27,818 nt of DNA from Clostridia bacterium (GTDB taxonomy: Bacteria > Bacillota > Clostridia > Oscillospirales > CAG-272): NCBI GenBank assembly GCA_017451975.1, contig JAFTNI010000019.1, positions 1 through 27,818 on the forward strand. The letters are read 5' to 3'. The notes beneath the pieces were generated by a model, which searched no databases, was not told where the DNA came from, and saw only the letters and a program-made list of their open reading frames with translations. A program made the position numbers and the translations under genes. Shown here one piece after another: positions 1 to 8,350 of the stretch. Within the stretch, counting starts at the first letter, position 1; the number at the start of each line of letters is the position of its first letter.

Positions 1-501
1 GCTTTAATATTGTTTTTTACCGCTTTATCAAGCTCGGAATATTTTATTTTCAATATTATTTTAGGCGTGCTTGTGGGGTTTATGGGTATTTTAATTGTTT
101 TTTCGGGCGTTACAGGAAAGGCACCATTCACTGGAAAGGAGTTAAAAATGGGTCCGATAAAGCCGAAAAAACGATATAACGTCAAAAAAACTTTTATCGT
201 AACGGGCATAATTCAAGGAGTGTTTGCTATTATCTATTTAATGCCGTGGGTTTATGTGGCGTACTCGCCGCAAATTACGCGCGACGTATTAGATGCTTTT
301 GGTTTTTTATTCATGCTTTCCGTAATATTTCCAGTAATGCCTGTTTGCTTTATTTGCAATATTGTTGCGCTGATTTCTGCCCGTGACGAGAATGGCAATG
401 GCGAAAAAGAGGGCAGAAAGTGGCTTTATATAATTTTATCTGCTTTGGCAATAAGTATTGCCTGGCTTTTTGGACTTGGACCGATAGCGGCGAGATTTTA
501 A
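1..501 (+). CDS. Multi-pass membrane protein of unknown function (5' end outside window)
   Basis: The reading frame is open to the first base of the window, so the true start probably lies upstream; the first possible start inside is a TTG at 10 with no visible ribosome-binding site. About four hydrophobic segments can be seen in the translation: one near the beginning, one after a basic stretch rich in Lys (KPKKRYNVKK), a third around the PVCFICNIVAL stretch, and a C-terminal one ending GLGPIAARF. The hydrophilic loop DENGNGEKEGRK separates the last two. I do not recognise the family. The stop codon is followed after nine bases by the next gene, whose Shine-Dalgarno overlaps this end, so the two are probably cotranscribed. 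No function is proposed. Confidence 0.6.
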   Translation, partial: ALILFFTALSSSEYFIFNIILGVLVGFMGILIVFSGVTGKAPFTGKELKMGPIKPKKRYNVKKTFIVTGIIQGVFAIIYLMPWVYVAYSPQITRDVLDAFGFLFMLSVIFPVMPVCFICNIVALISARDENGNGEKEGRKWLYIILSALAISIAWLFGLGPIAARF

Positions 502-510
502 GGAGGTTTT

Positions 511-1266
511 ATGGAGCTAAAAATAGAAAACAACGTGCTTGAAAGGGTCCGCGGCGAGGGTACGGAGCTTATAATACCCGAAGGCGTTACGAAAATAGGC
601 CAAAACGCGTGCTTTTTTCACACCCAAATAACAAAACTCGTTATTCCCGAGGGCGTGACCGTGATAGGCGAGAATGCTTTTAAGGACTGCCACGGCATTT
701 CGGAAGTGGTGCTGCCCGAGAGCCTTACGGAAATCGGAAGATGCGCTTTTTACGGCTGCGGCATAAAACAGATAAATTTCCCGAAAAGCCTGAAAACCAT
801 TTACTCAATGGCGTTTGGATTTACGAAGATCATAAACGTAATAGTGCCCGAAACCGTGGAATATCTGGCGGGCGACGCCTTCCACCCCACGCTTTATCCG
901 CTTTTCACTAACGAGCGAAGGGAAGATTTTGTGGGCAAGATCTACGGCTATCCGCAACCGCCTGATTTCGTTTGCCTGAAGAAAAACGTGCTGGAGGAGT
1001 ACACGTCGACGCCGTGGGGCGAGGATATTTACATTCCGTACGGCGTGAAGGGCATAACCAACACGGCTTTTGACAAGCAAATACTCGGCAGAAATTTTTA
1101 CGGCTGGAAGGTGAAAAAAATTTATCTGCCTACGACGGTTGTGCAGATAGGCAAGATGACTTTTTCAAAGTGCAAGGACATTACTCTTTGCGCGAGCGCA
1201 GGCTCTTACGCGGAAAAATATGCGCGCGAGCGCGGCCTTGCTTTTGAAGCGGTGGATTATTTATGA
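511..1266 (+). CDS. BspA-like leucine-rich repeat protein (LRR_5 type), 251 aa
   Basis: The protein is built from repeats of the BspA/Treponema LRR_5 type: units such as 'IPEGVTKIGQNAC', 'IPEGVTVIGENAFKDC', 'LPESLTEIGRCAFYGC' and 'FPKSLKTIYSMAF' recur every 22-24 residues in the N-terminal half, and a last degenerate unit (LPTTVVQIGKMTFSKC) lies near residue 215. The middle third is not obviously repetitive. There is no signal peptide or membrane segment, so it is probably cytoplasmic, unlike the large secreted BspA adhesins. AGGAGG at 502-507 fixes the ATG start. Such short LRR proteins are common in gut Clostridia and generally serve as protein-binding scaffolds; the partner is unknown. It is coupled to the membrane protein upstream. 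Confidence 0.8.
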   Translation: MELKIENNVLERVRGEGTELIIPEGVTKIGQNACFFHTQITKLVIPEGVTVIGENAFKDCHGISEVVLPESLTEIGRCAFYGCGIKQINFPKSLKTIYSMAFGFTKIINVIVPETVEYLAGDAFHPTLYPLFTNERREDFVGKIYGYPQPPDFVCLKKNVLEEYTSTPWGEDIYIPYGVKGITNTAFDKQILGRNFYGWKVKKIYLPTTVVQIGKMTFSKCKDITLCASAGSYAEKYARERGLAFEAVDYL

Positions 1267-1281
1267 TTTTTTATACCGCCG

Positions 1282-1312
1282 CGAGATTCTTCGCTACGCT
1301 CGAGAATGACAC
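1282..1312. repeat. Dispersed intergenic repeat fragment
   Basis: The stretch between the LRR gene and the cupin gene contains an imperfect palindrome with arms ATTCT and AGAAT around a CG-rich centre, followed by GACAC. I recognise this as resembling a short repeat scattered between genes of many gut Bacillota; that resemblance is from memory and was not searched. Only one copy is seen in this window. Confidence 0.4.
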
Positions 1313-1374
1313 ACGGAGAGAAACTTTACAGGTTTTTGATATAGACACCAAAAAATAATTTTAAGGAGAAAAAT

Positions 1375-1698
1375 ATGAAAATTGATTTTAATGAAATAGA
1401 AAGACAGACTCTTCCGCAGTTCAAGGGCGGCGAGGGCGAATTTATTGTAAAAATGTTCACAGACGGCGAGGGGAAAATTATGCGCGGTACGCTCCCTCCC
1501 GGCTCTTCCATCGGCTACCACAAGCACGAGGGCAACTGTGAAATAATTTATATTCTTTCGGGCGCGGGCAAATGCAAATATGAGGACGGCGAAGAAACGC
1601 TCGCAGCTGGCGACTGCCATTATTGCCCTATGGGCAAGAGCCACGCACTTATCAACAACGGTGTGGAAAACCTGGAGTTTTTCGCAGTTGTGAAGTAA
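1375..1698 (+). CDS. Small single-domain cupin protein, 107 aa
   Basis: This is a one-domain cupin beta-barrel. Cupin motif 1 is visible as GYHKHEGNCEIIYILSG (His49, His51, Glu56 as metal ligands) and motif 2 as GDCHYCPMGKSHALINN (His90 the fourth ligand, with the usual P-x-G-x-x-H pattern). The complete ligand set suggests it binds a divalent metal. Small stand-alone cupins of this size act as isomerases, dioxygenase-like enzymes or sugar/small-molecule binders; sequence alone does not tell which. AAGGAG at 1363-1368 supports the ATG start. It lies about 110 bases after the LRR gene with no clear promoter or terminator between them. Length is normal for the family. Confidence 0.85.
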   Translation: MKIDFNEIERQTLPQFKGGEGEFIVKMFTDGEGKIMRGTLPPGSSIGYHKHEGNCEIIYILSGAGKCKYEDGEETLAAGDCHYCPMGKSHALINNGVENLEFFAVVK

Positions 1699-1785
1699 GA
1701 TTTTAAAGAAAATAGTTATAAATAAACAATCAATAATGCTTTTAGTTTATTTTGCCATAGCTGTGTACAAATTATTAAAAAATTA

Positions 1786-1814
1786 TTGACATAATATTAA
1801 CGCTGTGATATTAT
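1786..1814 (+). promoter_or_regulatory. Sigma-A promoter of the PH-like membrane gene
   Basis: TTGACA at 1786-1791 and TATTAT at 1809-1814 are separated by 17 bases, a near-consensus housekeeping promoter. It lies 60 bases upstream of the ATG at 1875 in an AT-rich gap (1699-1874) that holds nothing else I can identify. Confidence 0.75.
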
Positions 1815-1874
1815 AACAATACAATGCAGAGTTGGAAAAACTATGCATAATTTTAATTATTTTAGGAGGACAAT

Positions 1875-2519
1875 ATGTCTGTTCAGTTGGCAAAAGACGA
1901 AAAGATTTTGAGAACATACGACTATGCCACAGCTAAAAAAGGCGGTTTGGCCGGCGCAACTGTTTCCAAAACACTCGTAGTTACAAACAAAAGAATTATT
2001 CACAGAGAAGTTGGCGAAGGCAAAAATAACGAATTTCTCAACACAAGCGAAATGCCCATTACATCTGCTAAGTATGTAAATACATACTACAATAAGGTTG
2101 GTTTCCCCCGTTTCCTTATTCAGGCAATCGTAGCGGCAATCATTGCTGTTATTTTGTTCATTGTTTCCGCTGCATTTGCTGAAGACCTTGACGATGCTGC
2201 AGGTATCGTAACATTTTTTGGCGTTCTTGCTCTTGTTTTTGCAGCAATTTTCTTCTTCATTTACATCAAGAAGAAAGATTACAAATTCACATGTGTAATC
2301 GACACAGATACACACATCACACCTGCTTTCAGCTTTGCAAGCGCATCTACAGATACAAAAACAAACGCTTACTTCAGAAAAGCTAAAAAAGCAAACAGAA
2401 CAACATCTCTTAAGATCGTTGTTAACGCTCCCATCGCAAAACAGATGGCTGACGAGCTTGGCTACGTTATCATGTCTGCTGTAAACGGCGACTACAACGA
2501 AAGCACAGATGCTGAATAA
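1875..2519 (+). CDS. Bacterial PH-like membrane protein, 214 aa
   Basis: The N-terminal part contains 'LVVTNKRIIH' near residue 35, the hallmark strand-turn of bacterial PH-like domains (the YdbS/DUF304 type 'LTNKRI'). It is followed by two strongly hydrophobic segments, about residues 77-99 and 107-131, separated by an acidic loop (AEDLDDAAG). The C-terminal portion is soluble, Thr/Ala/Lys-rich and ends acidic (STDAE), so both ends probably face the cytoplasm. AGGAGG at 1863-1868 supports the start. The gene has its own strong promoter and terminator, so it is monocistronic and likely well expressed. Its molecular role is not known; PH-like proteins of this layout are usually assigned to envelope or stress functions only by association. 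Confidence 0.65.
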   Translation: MSVQLAKDEKILRTYDYATAKKGGLAGATVSKTLVVTNKRIIHREVGEGKNNEFLNTSEMPITSAKYVNTYYNKVGFPRFLIQAIVAAIIAVILFIVSAAFAEDLDDAAGIVTFFGVLALVFAAIFFFIYIKKKDYKFTCVIDTDTHITPAFSFASASTDTKTNAYFRKAKKANRTTSLKIVVNAPIAKQMADELGYVIMSAVNGDYNESTDAE

Positions 2520-2535
2520 TTCAGAATCAACAAAT

Positions 2536-2562
2536 AAAAAGCACGGGTAACCGTGCTTTTTT
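2536..2562 (+). terminator. Intrinsic terminator of the PH-like gene
   Basis: A stem AAAGCACGG / CCGTGCTTT with a GTAA loop runs into a T tract, 19 bases after the stop codon. The rest of the gap up to the pyrimidine promoter (2563-2645) shows no gene. Confidence 0.85.
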
Positions 2563-2645
2563 GTGCGAAAAATTGCGGCTTTTTGCGCGCGGGGCAAAAC
2601 ATACCTTTTTCCTCGCAAAAACTCCGCCGTGCATTTATAAAACTA

Positions 2646-2674
2646 TTGACAAATTTACTGTATTATGATATAAT
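2646..2674 (+). promoter_or_regulatory. Consensus sigma-A promoter of the pyrimidine operon
   Basis: TTGACA at 2646-2651 and TATAAT at 2669-2674 match the housekeeping consensus at all twelve positions and are separated by exactly 17 bases. Transcription should begin near 2681, leaving a leader of about 140 bases before pyrC. A promoter this strong suggests that control is exerted after initiation, in the leader. Confidence 0.88.
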
Positions 2675-2680
2675 AAATCC

Positions 2681-2819
2681 AAAGGAAATCTTTGAAACGG
2701 CTTCTGCAAGCCGGCAAGGTTGGTAGCTATATATTTCTGTATTAAAGGCTATTTTTATGTCTTGCCGCGCAGTGGCAAGGCGTTTTTTTTAACCTAAACT
2801 AAAACAAAGGAGGATATAA
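2681..2819 (+). promoter_or_regulatory. Attenuator-like leader of the pyr operon (alternative hairpins)
   Basis: Three mutually exclusive pairings can be drawn. An upstream hairpin pairs CGGCTT (2698-2703) with AAGCCG (2708-2713). An antiterminator pairs CGGCAAG (2712-2718) with CTTGCCG (2761-2767). The terminator pairs 2759-2766 with 2774-2781 and is followed by eight Ts. The upstream hairpin overlaps and competes with the antiterminator, which competes with the terminator, the classic logic of attenuation. Bacillota pyr operons are usually attenuated by PyrR bound to UMP, but I do not find a convincing PyrR-binding loop (consensus from memory ARUCCNGNGAGGYU), and pyrR is not in the window. 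A tiny frame, ATG at 2757 to TAA at 2790-2792, crosses the terminator, so an E. coli pyrBI-like UTP-coupled mechanism is an alternative. Confidence 0.65.
2759..2790 (+). terminator. Leader terminator (attenuator) before pyrC
   Basis: An 8-bp stem, GTCTTGCC / GGCAAGGC with one G-U pair and a GCGCAGT loop, is followed by eight Ts. It stands upstream of the first structural gene and after the promoter, so it can only act as an attenuator or leaky terminator of the operon. Confidence 0.75.
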
Positions 2820-4088
2820 ATGAAACTTATCCTGAAAGGCGGAAATGTTTACAGAAACGGCACTCTCTGCCCCCTTGATATTATGATAGAAAATTCTTCT
2901 ATTAAAAAAATAGCAGAAAATATCGACGGTAACGGCGCGGATGAAGTGATTGACATTCGCGGTCTTGCCGTTTTCCCCGGTTTTTCAGATGTTCACGTGC
3001 ATCTCAGAGAACCGGGTTTTTTATCGAAGGAAACGATAAAAAGCGGCACGGCGGCGGCGGCGCGCGGCGGCTATACAAACGTGTGCTCCATGCCCAACCT
3101 TAACCCCTGCCCCGATACCCTGGAGCACCTGAAGGTTCAGCTCGATGCCATAGAGAAGGATGCGTGCATAAACGTAATACCTTACGGCACGATAACCATG
3201 GGCGAAAAGGGCGATGAGCTTTCTGAAATGGACGCTATGGCGCCTTACGTTGCGGCTTTTTCCGACGACGGCAAGGGCGTGCAGGCAGACGGAATGATGG
3301 AAGCGGCAATGGCGAAGGCAAAGAAGCTGGGCAAGCTTATCGCGGCTCATTGCGAAGATAACTCGCTGCTTTTCGGCGGCTATATTCACGATGGCGAATA
3401 TGCATAGCTGCACGGCCACCGAGGTATTTGCTCTGAAAGCGAATGGGGCCAGGTTGCCCGCGACCTTGAGCTTGTGCGAAAAACGGGTGTTGCCTACCAC
3501 GTTTGCCACATTTCCACAAAGGAAACCGTGGAGCTTATACGCAACGCAAAGAGGGAAGGGCTTGACGTAACGTGTGAAACGGGCCCGCACTACCTTACGA
3601 TGATAGATATGGAGCTTCAGGAAGACGGCAGATTTAAAATGAATCCTCCTATCCGCTCGGCAGAAGACCGCGATGCGCTTCTTGCAGGGCTTATAGACGG
3701 CACAATAGATATGATAGCTACAGACCATGCACCCCACACGGCGGAAGAAAAGGACCGCGGGCTTGAAAAAAGCCTTATGGGTGTGGTAGGACTTGAAACG
3801 GCATTTGCAGTTCTTTATACAGACCTTGTTAAAACGGGTAAAGCGCCGCTTTCCGTTATAATAGAAAGAATGGCGGCAGCCCCCGCAAAGCGCTTTGCGC
3901 TTGAGGGCGGCAAAATAGAGGTTGGGGAAAAAGCAAACCTTTGTGTTTTTGACCTCGAAAATGAGTATATAATAAATTCTGATGAATTTTTAACTATGGG
4001 TAAGGCGACGCCCTTTGAAGGCAAAAAAGTCTTCGGTCGCTCAAAATTGACACTTATCGGAGGAAAAAAAGTATGGCAGGAAAAATGA
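2820..4088 (+). CDS. pyrC: Dihydroorotase, interrupted by one in-frame TAG (codon 196)
   Basis: Dihydroorotase (class I, zinc-dependent) cyclises N-carbamoyl-aspartate to dihydroorotate, the third step of UMP synthesis. The frame is continuous for 422 codons except for TAG at 3405-3407. Metal and catalytic residues lie on both sides: His59/His61 ([10 protein letters not shown]), Asp149-Asp150 (FSDDGKG) and His177 (AAHCED) before it; His230 (HVCHIS) and Asp302 (ATDHAPH) after it. Homology runs straight through the stop ([20 protein letters not shown]), where relatives usually have a basic residue, so one base change such as AAG to TAG explains it; there is no frameshift. An internal restart at GTG 3474 lacks a ribosome-binding site and would lose half the site. 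AAAGGAGG at 2806-2813 sets the start. The protein is functional only if the amber is read through; otherwise this is a fresh nonsense mutation or a base-call error. Confidence 0.85.
3405..3407 (+). other. In-frame amber codon within pyrC
   Basis: TAG at codon 196, followed by CTG, in the same frame as the codons before and after. No other gene in the window has an interrupted frame, and none ends in TAG. Confidence 0.9.
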
Positions 4089-5164
4089 ACAAAAAACTCG
4101 TGCTTGAAAACGGCGCGGTATACTGCGGCTATGGCTTCGGTGCAAACGTTGCTTCCGCAGTTTGCGAAATAGTTTTCAACACATCTATGGTGGGCTACCA
4201 GGAAATTGTTTCCGATCCCACTTACGCCGGCGCGGCTGTCGTTATGACATATCCGCTTATCGGCAACTACGGTATTACGGACGAAGATTACGAGGCAAAA
4301 GCTCCCACAGTCGGCGCGCTCATCGTTCGTGAATACAACGATTTCCCCTCCAACTTCAGATACACGAAAACACTTACCGAATACCTCGATGAAAACGGTA
4401 TCCCCGGTATTTACGGCATGGATACACGCGCGCTCACACGCGCTATCCGCGATGGCGGTGTTTGCAAAGCAGTTATAGTTGATATTGATATGCCTACGGA
4501 AGAAGCGCTCGCGCTTATAAAGAATGCAGAATTGTCTGCAAACCCCGTGGCAGATGTTACCTGCAAGAAGAGATGGTATGCGCGCACGGCAAACGCGAAG
4601 CTTTCCGTTGTTGTTATCGACTGCGGTGTGAAGCTTTCTACGGTTCGCACGCTCAACACTATGGGTTGCAACGTAACCATTCTTCCCGCTACGGCAACGG
4701 CGGCAGACGTTGAAATGATGCAGCCCGACGGCGTGCTTGTTTCCCAAGGCCCCGGCAACCCCGAAAACGCGGCTTACGTTGCAGAGCTTATAAAGGCAAT
4801 CCGCGGCAAATACCCCATGTTTGGCATCGGCCTTGGCTGCCAGCTTATCGCCCTTGCTTACGGCGCAAAGACGTATAAAATGAAATTCGGCCACCACGGC
4901 TGCAACCACCCCGTAAAGAACCTTGCAACGGGCAAAATGGAAACTGTGGCAGAAAATTACGGCTACAGCATAGAAGCCGAAAGCCTTGCTTCCACGGATC
5001 TCGACGCAACTTACGTTGATATTATCGACGGCACTGTTGCGGGCGTTGCTTGCAAGGAAGATAAGGTTTTCGCCGTTCAGTACGAGCCCAATACGACTTC
5101 CGGCCCCGAAGGACGCAAAAACCTTTACGAAGAATTTACAGCTCTTATGAAGGAGGGCAAATAA
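4073..5164 (+). CDS. carA: Carbamoyl-phosphate synthase small subunit with a degenerate glutaminase site
   Basis: CarA normally hydrolyses glutamine and passes ammonia to CarB. The N-terminal CPSase-small domain (about residues 8-150, [11 protein letters not shown]) and the class I amidotransferase domain (about 178-360) are complete and of normal length (363 aa). The catalytic triad is gone: the nucleophile elbow G-x-C-x-G reads G251-I-G253-L-G255 (codon GGC at 4829-4831), and the usual H-P-E motif reads E338-P-N340 (5084-5092). Glutamine-pocket positions are mostly kept (Ser38, Gly226, Leu254, Gln257, Asn295, Gly297), although the nearby conserved His after LG is Cys256 and NHG is NYG. I infer no glutaminase activity, that is, an ammonia-dependent synthase with CarA as a structural partner. 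GGAGG at 4059-4063 selects ATG 4073, overlapping pyrC by 16 bases. Confidence 0.93.
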   Translation: MAGKMNKKLVLENGAVYCGYGFGANVASAVCEIVFNTSMVGYQEIVSDPTYAGAAVVMTYPLIGNYGITDEDYEAKAPTVGALIVREYNDFPSNFRYTKTLTEYLDENGIPGIYGMDTRALTRAIRDGGVCKAVIVDIDMPTEEALALIKNAELSANPVADVTCKKRWYARTANAKLSVVVIDCGVKLSTVRTLNTMGCNVTILPATATAADVEMMQPDGVLVSQGPGNPENAAYVAELIKAIRGKYPMFGIGLGCQLIALAYGAKTYKMKFGHHGCNHPVKNLATGKMETVAENYGYSIEAESLASTDLDATYVDIIDGTVAGVACKEDKVFAVQYEPNTTSGPEGRKNLYEEFTALMKEGK

Positions 5165-5165
5165 A

Positions 5166-8100
5166 ATGCCGAAAAGAACAGACCTGAAAAAAATACTCGT
5201 TATAGGCTCCGGCCCTATCATCATCGGCCAGGCAGCAGAGTTTGACTACGCGGGCACGCAGGCTTGCCTCGCGCTCAAAGAGGAAGGCTACGAGGTTATT
5301 CTCGCAAACTCCAACCCCGCAACTATCATGACAGATACGACTATTGCGGATAAAATATACATGGAACCCCTCACGCTCGAATACGTGGCAAAAATACTTC
5401 GCTACGAGCGCCCCGATGCTATTGTTCCCGGTATAGGCGGCCAGACGGGCCTTAACCTTGCAATGCAGCTTGAAAAGAAGGGCATACTTCGCGAATGCGG
5501 CGTAGAGCTCCTCGGTACGAGCAGCGAATCTATCGAACGCGCAGAAGACCGTGAAGGCTTCAAAAAGCTTTGCGAAGAGCTCGGCGAGCCCGTGCTCCCC
5601 TCGCTCATCGCTCACACAATAGAAGAAGGTCTTGCGGCTGCAAAAGAAATCGGCTATCCCGTAGTTCTTCGCCCCGCATTCACGCTCGGCGGCACGGGCG
5701 GCGGCTTTGCCGATAACGAAGAGGAATGCACAGAGCTTCTTAAAAACGGACTTAAGCTTTCCCCTGTTTCCGAGGTTCTCGTTGAAAAGAGCATTAAGGG
5801 CTATAAAGAGATAGAATATGAAGTTATGCGCGATGCAAACGATACGGCTATCGCTATCTGCAACATGGAAAACGTAGACCCTGTTGGTATTCACACGGGC
5901 GACTCTATTGTTGTATGCCCCACGCAGACGCTTACAAGCAAGGAATGCACCATGCTTAAAGAAAGCGCGCTCAAAATTATCCGCGCGCTCAAGGTAGAAG
6001 GCGGCTGTAACGTACAGTTCGCGCTCGACCCCCACTCCTTTGAATATTACCTCATCGAGGTTAACCCCCGCGTTTCCCGTTCCTCTGCGCTCGCAAGTAA
6101 AGCCAGCGGCTACCCCATTGCAAGAGTAACGGCAAAAATCGCCGTTGGTATGACTCTCGACGAAATTAAGCTTGCAACGGCTCCCGCCGCTTGCGAACCC
6201 GCGCTCGACTATGTTGTTGCGAAATTCCCCCGTTTCCCCTTCGATAAATTCACGGCGGCAAACAACAAGCTTTCCACACAGATGAAGGCGACGGGCGAGG
6301 TTATGAGCCTTGGCAGAACTGTGGAAGAATGCTTCCTTAAAGCGGTTCGCTCGCTTGAAATCGGCGTTTGCCACGTATATATGGCGAAGTTCGACAGCTA
6401 CACAACGGAAGAGCTTATGAGCTATATCGCTATCGGTACAGACGACCGTATCTACGCTATTGCAGAGCTTATCCGCCGCGGTGTTGATATAAGCCTTATC
6501 TGCAACGCAACGAAGATAGATATGCTTTTCCTTGAAAAGATTAAAAATATCGTTGCTATGGAAAACGTGCTTAAAGCAAACCATAGCCTTGAAGCGCTTC
6601 GCGAAGCAAAGAAAATGGGCTTCTCCGATAAATATATCGCAAAGCTTTGGGGAATTTCCGAGCTTGAGCTTTACAATATGCGTAAAGCAAGCGGAATTAT
6701 GCCCGTTTACAAAATGATCGATACTTGCGCAGCAGAGTTTTCCAGCTACGTTTCCTACTTCTATTCCACATACGAAGCAGAAAACGAAAGCACTGTTTCC
6801 GATAAGAAAAAAATCATCGTTCTCGGCTCCGGTCCTATCCGTATCGGACAGGGCGTAGAATTTGACTATTCTTCCGTTCACGCTATCAAAACCATCAAAG
6901 CTTCCGGCTATGAAGCTATCATCATAAACAACAACCCCGAAACTGTTTCTACAGACTATACTTGCTCCGATAAGCTCTATTTCGAGCCCCTTACGGTAGA
7001 AGATGTTATGAACATCATCGAAATGGAAAAGCCCGACGGTGTTATAGCCAGCCTCGGCGGTCAGACGGCAATTAACCTTGCAGAACCGCTTACACAGCGC
7101 GGCGTTAAAATCATAGGCACAGATGCGGCAGCGCTCGACCGCGCAGAAAACCGCGATGCCTTTGAAAAGCTTCTCGAAGAGCTTCATATTCCCCAGCCGA
7201 AGGGCAGAGCCGTTACGAAAATTGAAGACGGCGTTGCCGCAGCGGCAGAAATCGGCTACCCTGTTCTCGTTCGCCCCTCCTTCGTTCTTGGCGGCAGAGC
7301 AATGCAGATTGTTGCAAACGAAGAAATGCTTCGCAACTACTTGCGCACAGCCGTTGAAATCGACGAAGACAAGCCCGTACTCGTAGACAAATATATTTCC
7401 GGTAAGGAAGTTGAAGTAGACGCTGTTTGCGACGGCGAAAACGTATTTGTTCCCGGTATTATGGAGCTTGTTGAAAGAACGGGCGTACACTCCGGCGACT
7501 CGATTTCCGTATACCCCTCCTTCACGCTTTCCCAGAAGGTTAAGGATACCATCCTCGATTATACGAAGAAGCTCGGCATCGGCATCGGTATCGTAGGTCT
7601 TTACAACATTCAGTTTATAGTAGATAAGGAGGAAAAGGTTTACATCATCGAGGTTAACCCCCGTTCCTCCAGAACGGTTCCGTTCCTTTCCAAATCCACG
7701 GGCTACTCCCTTGCCGATATAGGCACACTTGCAATACTCGGCAAAACGCTCCCCGAGCAGGGTATTACCACAATATACCCCGAAGAAAGAAAACGCCACT
7801 ATGTAAAAGTTCCCGCGTTCTCATTCTCCAAGCTCCGCGGTCTTGACGCATACCTCTCCCCTGAAATGAAATCCACGGGTGAGGCTATCGGTTATGACGA
7901 CAGCCTCAACCGCGCGCTCTACAAAGCGCTCCAGGCTTCCGGTATGCAGGTTATGAACTACGGCACGGTATTTGCAACTATTGCAGACGCCGATAAGGAA
8001 GAAGCGCTCCCGCTTATCCGCCGTTTCTATAATATGGGCTTCAATATCGAAGCAACGGAAGGCACGGCGGCGTTCCTCAAGAGCCACGGCATCCGTACAC

Positions 8101-8339
8101 GTATCAGAAAGAAGATAAGCGAAGGAAGCGAAGAAATTCTCGATTCCATTCGTCAGGGTTACGTAACCTACGTTATCAACACAAGAAACCTCGATGCTTC
8201 CGGCACGCAGTCCGATGGCTTCCAGATTCGCCAGTGCGCAACGGAAAACAATGTTTCTATCTTCACATCTCTCGATACTCTCCGCGTTCTCCTCGACGTA
8301 CTTGAAGAGCAGACGATCTGCATCTCCACAATCAACTGA
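5166..8339 (+). CDS. carB: Carbamoyl-phosphate synthase large subunit
   Basis: This subunit makes carbamoyl phosphate from bicarbonate, ammonia and two ATP. The 1057 residues show the full duplicated architecture: first synthetase half starting [19 protein letters not shown] with [13 protein letters not shown] near 170, an oligomerisation segment about 400-550, second synthetase half starting [18 protein letters not shown] near 553 with [12 protein letters not shown] near 702, and a C-terminal MGS-like allosteric domain from about residue 940. No active-site loss is evident, so the synthase itself should work with free ammonia even if CarA is inactive. AAGGAGG at 5150-5156 lies inside the end of carA, one base separates the genes, and translation is probably coupled. 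Confidence 0.97.
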   Translation: MPKRTDLKKILVIGSGPIIIGQAAEFDYAGTQACLALKEEGYEVILANSNPATIMTDTTIADKIYMEPLTLEYVAKILRYERPDAIVPGIGGQTGLNLAMQLEKKGILRECGVELLGTSSESIERAEDREGFKKLCEELGEPVLPSLIAHTIEEGLAAAKEIGYPVVLRPAFTLGGTGGGFADNEEECTELLKNGLKLSPVSEVLVEKSIKGYKEIEYEVMRDANDTAIAICNMENVDPVGIHTGDSIVVCPTQTLTSKECTMLKESALKIIRALKVEGGCNVQFALDPHSFEYYLIEVNPRVSRSSALASKASGYPIARVTAKIAVGMTLDEIKLATAPAACEPALDYVVAKFPRFPFDKFTAANNKLSTQMKATGEVMSLGRTVEECFLKAVRSLEIGVCHVYMAKFDSYTTEELMSYIAIGTDDRIYAIAELIRRGVDISLICNATKIDMLFLEKIKNIVAMENVLKANHSLEALREAKKMGFSDKYIAKLWGISELELYNMRKASGIMPVYKMIDTCAAEFSSYVSYFYSTYEAENESTVSDKKKIIVLGSGPIRIGQGVEFDYSSVHAIKTIKASGYEAIIINNNPETVSTDYTCSDKLYFEPLTVEDVMNIIEMEKPDGVIASLGGQTAINLAEPLTQRGVKIIGTDAAALDRAENRDAFEKLLEELHIPQPKGRAVTKIEDGVAAAAEIGYPVLVRPSFVLGGRAMQIVANEEMLRNYLRTAVEIDEDKPVLVDKYISGKEVEVDAVCDGENVFVPGIMELVERTGVHSGDSISVYPSFTLSQKVKDTILDYTKKLGIGIGIVGLYNIQFIVDKEEKVYIIEVNPRSSRTVPFLSKSTGYSLADIGTLAILGKTLPEQGITTIYPEERKRHYVKVPAFSFSKLRGLDAYLSPEMKSTGEAIGYDDSLNRALYKALQASGMQVMNYGTVFATIADADKEEALPLIRRFYNMGFNIEATEGTAAFLKSHGIRTRIRKKISEGSEEILDSIRQGYVTYVINTRNLDASGTQSDGFQIRQCATENNVSIFTSLDTLRVLLDVLEEQTICISTIN

Positions 8340-8350
8340 AAGGGTAAGAC

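Noticed and set aside
2681..2819. A known riboswitch class in the pyr leader
   Set aside because: I could not match the leader to the conserved core of any class I know; only generic attenuator hairpins are supported.
3408..3473. Frameshift as the cause of the split pyrC
   Set aside because: The frame before and after the TAG is the same (3474 minus 2820 is divisible by three), and the intervening codons read as conserved dihydroorotase.
3474..4088. The C-terminal half of pyrC as a separate gene starting at GTG 3474
   Set aside because: No ribosome-binding site precedes it, it is in frame with the upstream half, and it begins in the middle of a conserved domain.
3815..5224. A 469-codon minus-strand frame across pyrC/carA
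   Set aside because: It overlaps two clearly identified plus-strand genes, has no family resemblance and no start signals; antisense shadow.
5145..7799. An 884-codon open frame on the minus strand across carB
   Set aside because: It is a shadow of carB produced by codon bias: no ribosome-binding site, odd Cys/Phe/Val-rich composition, no recognisable motif, and the plus-strand frame is an unmistakable CarB.
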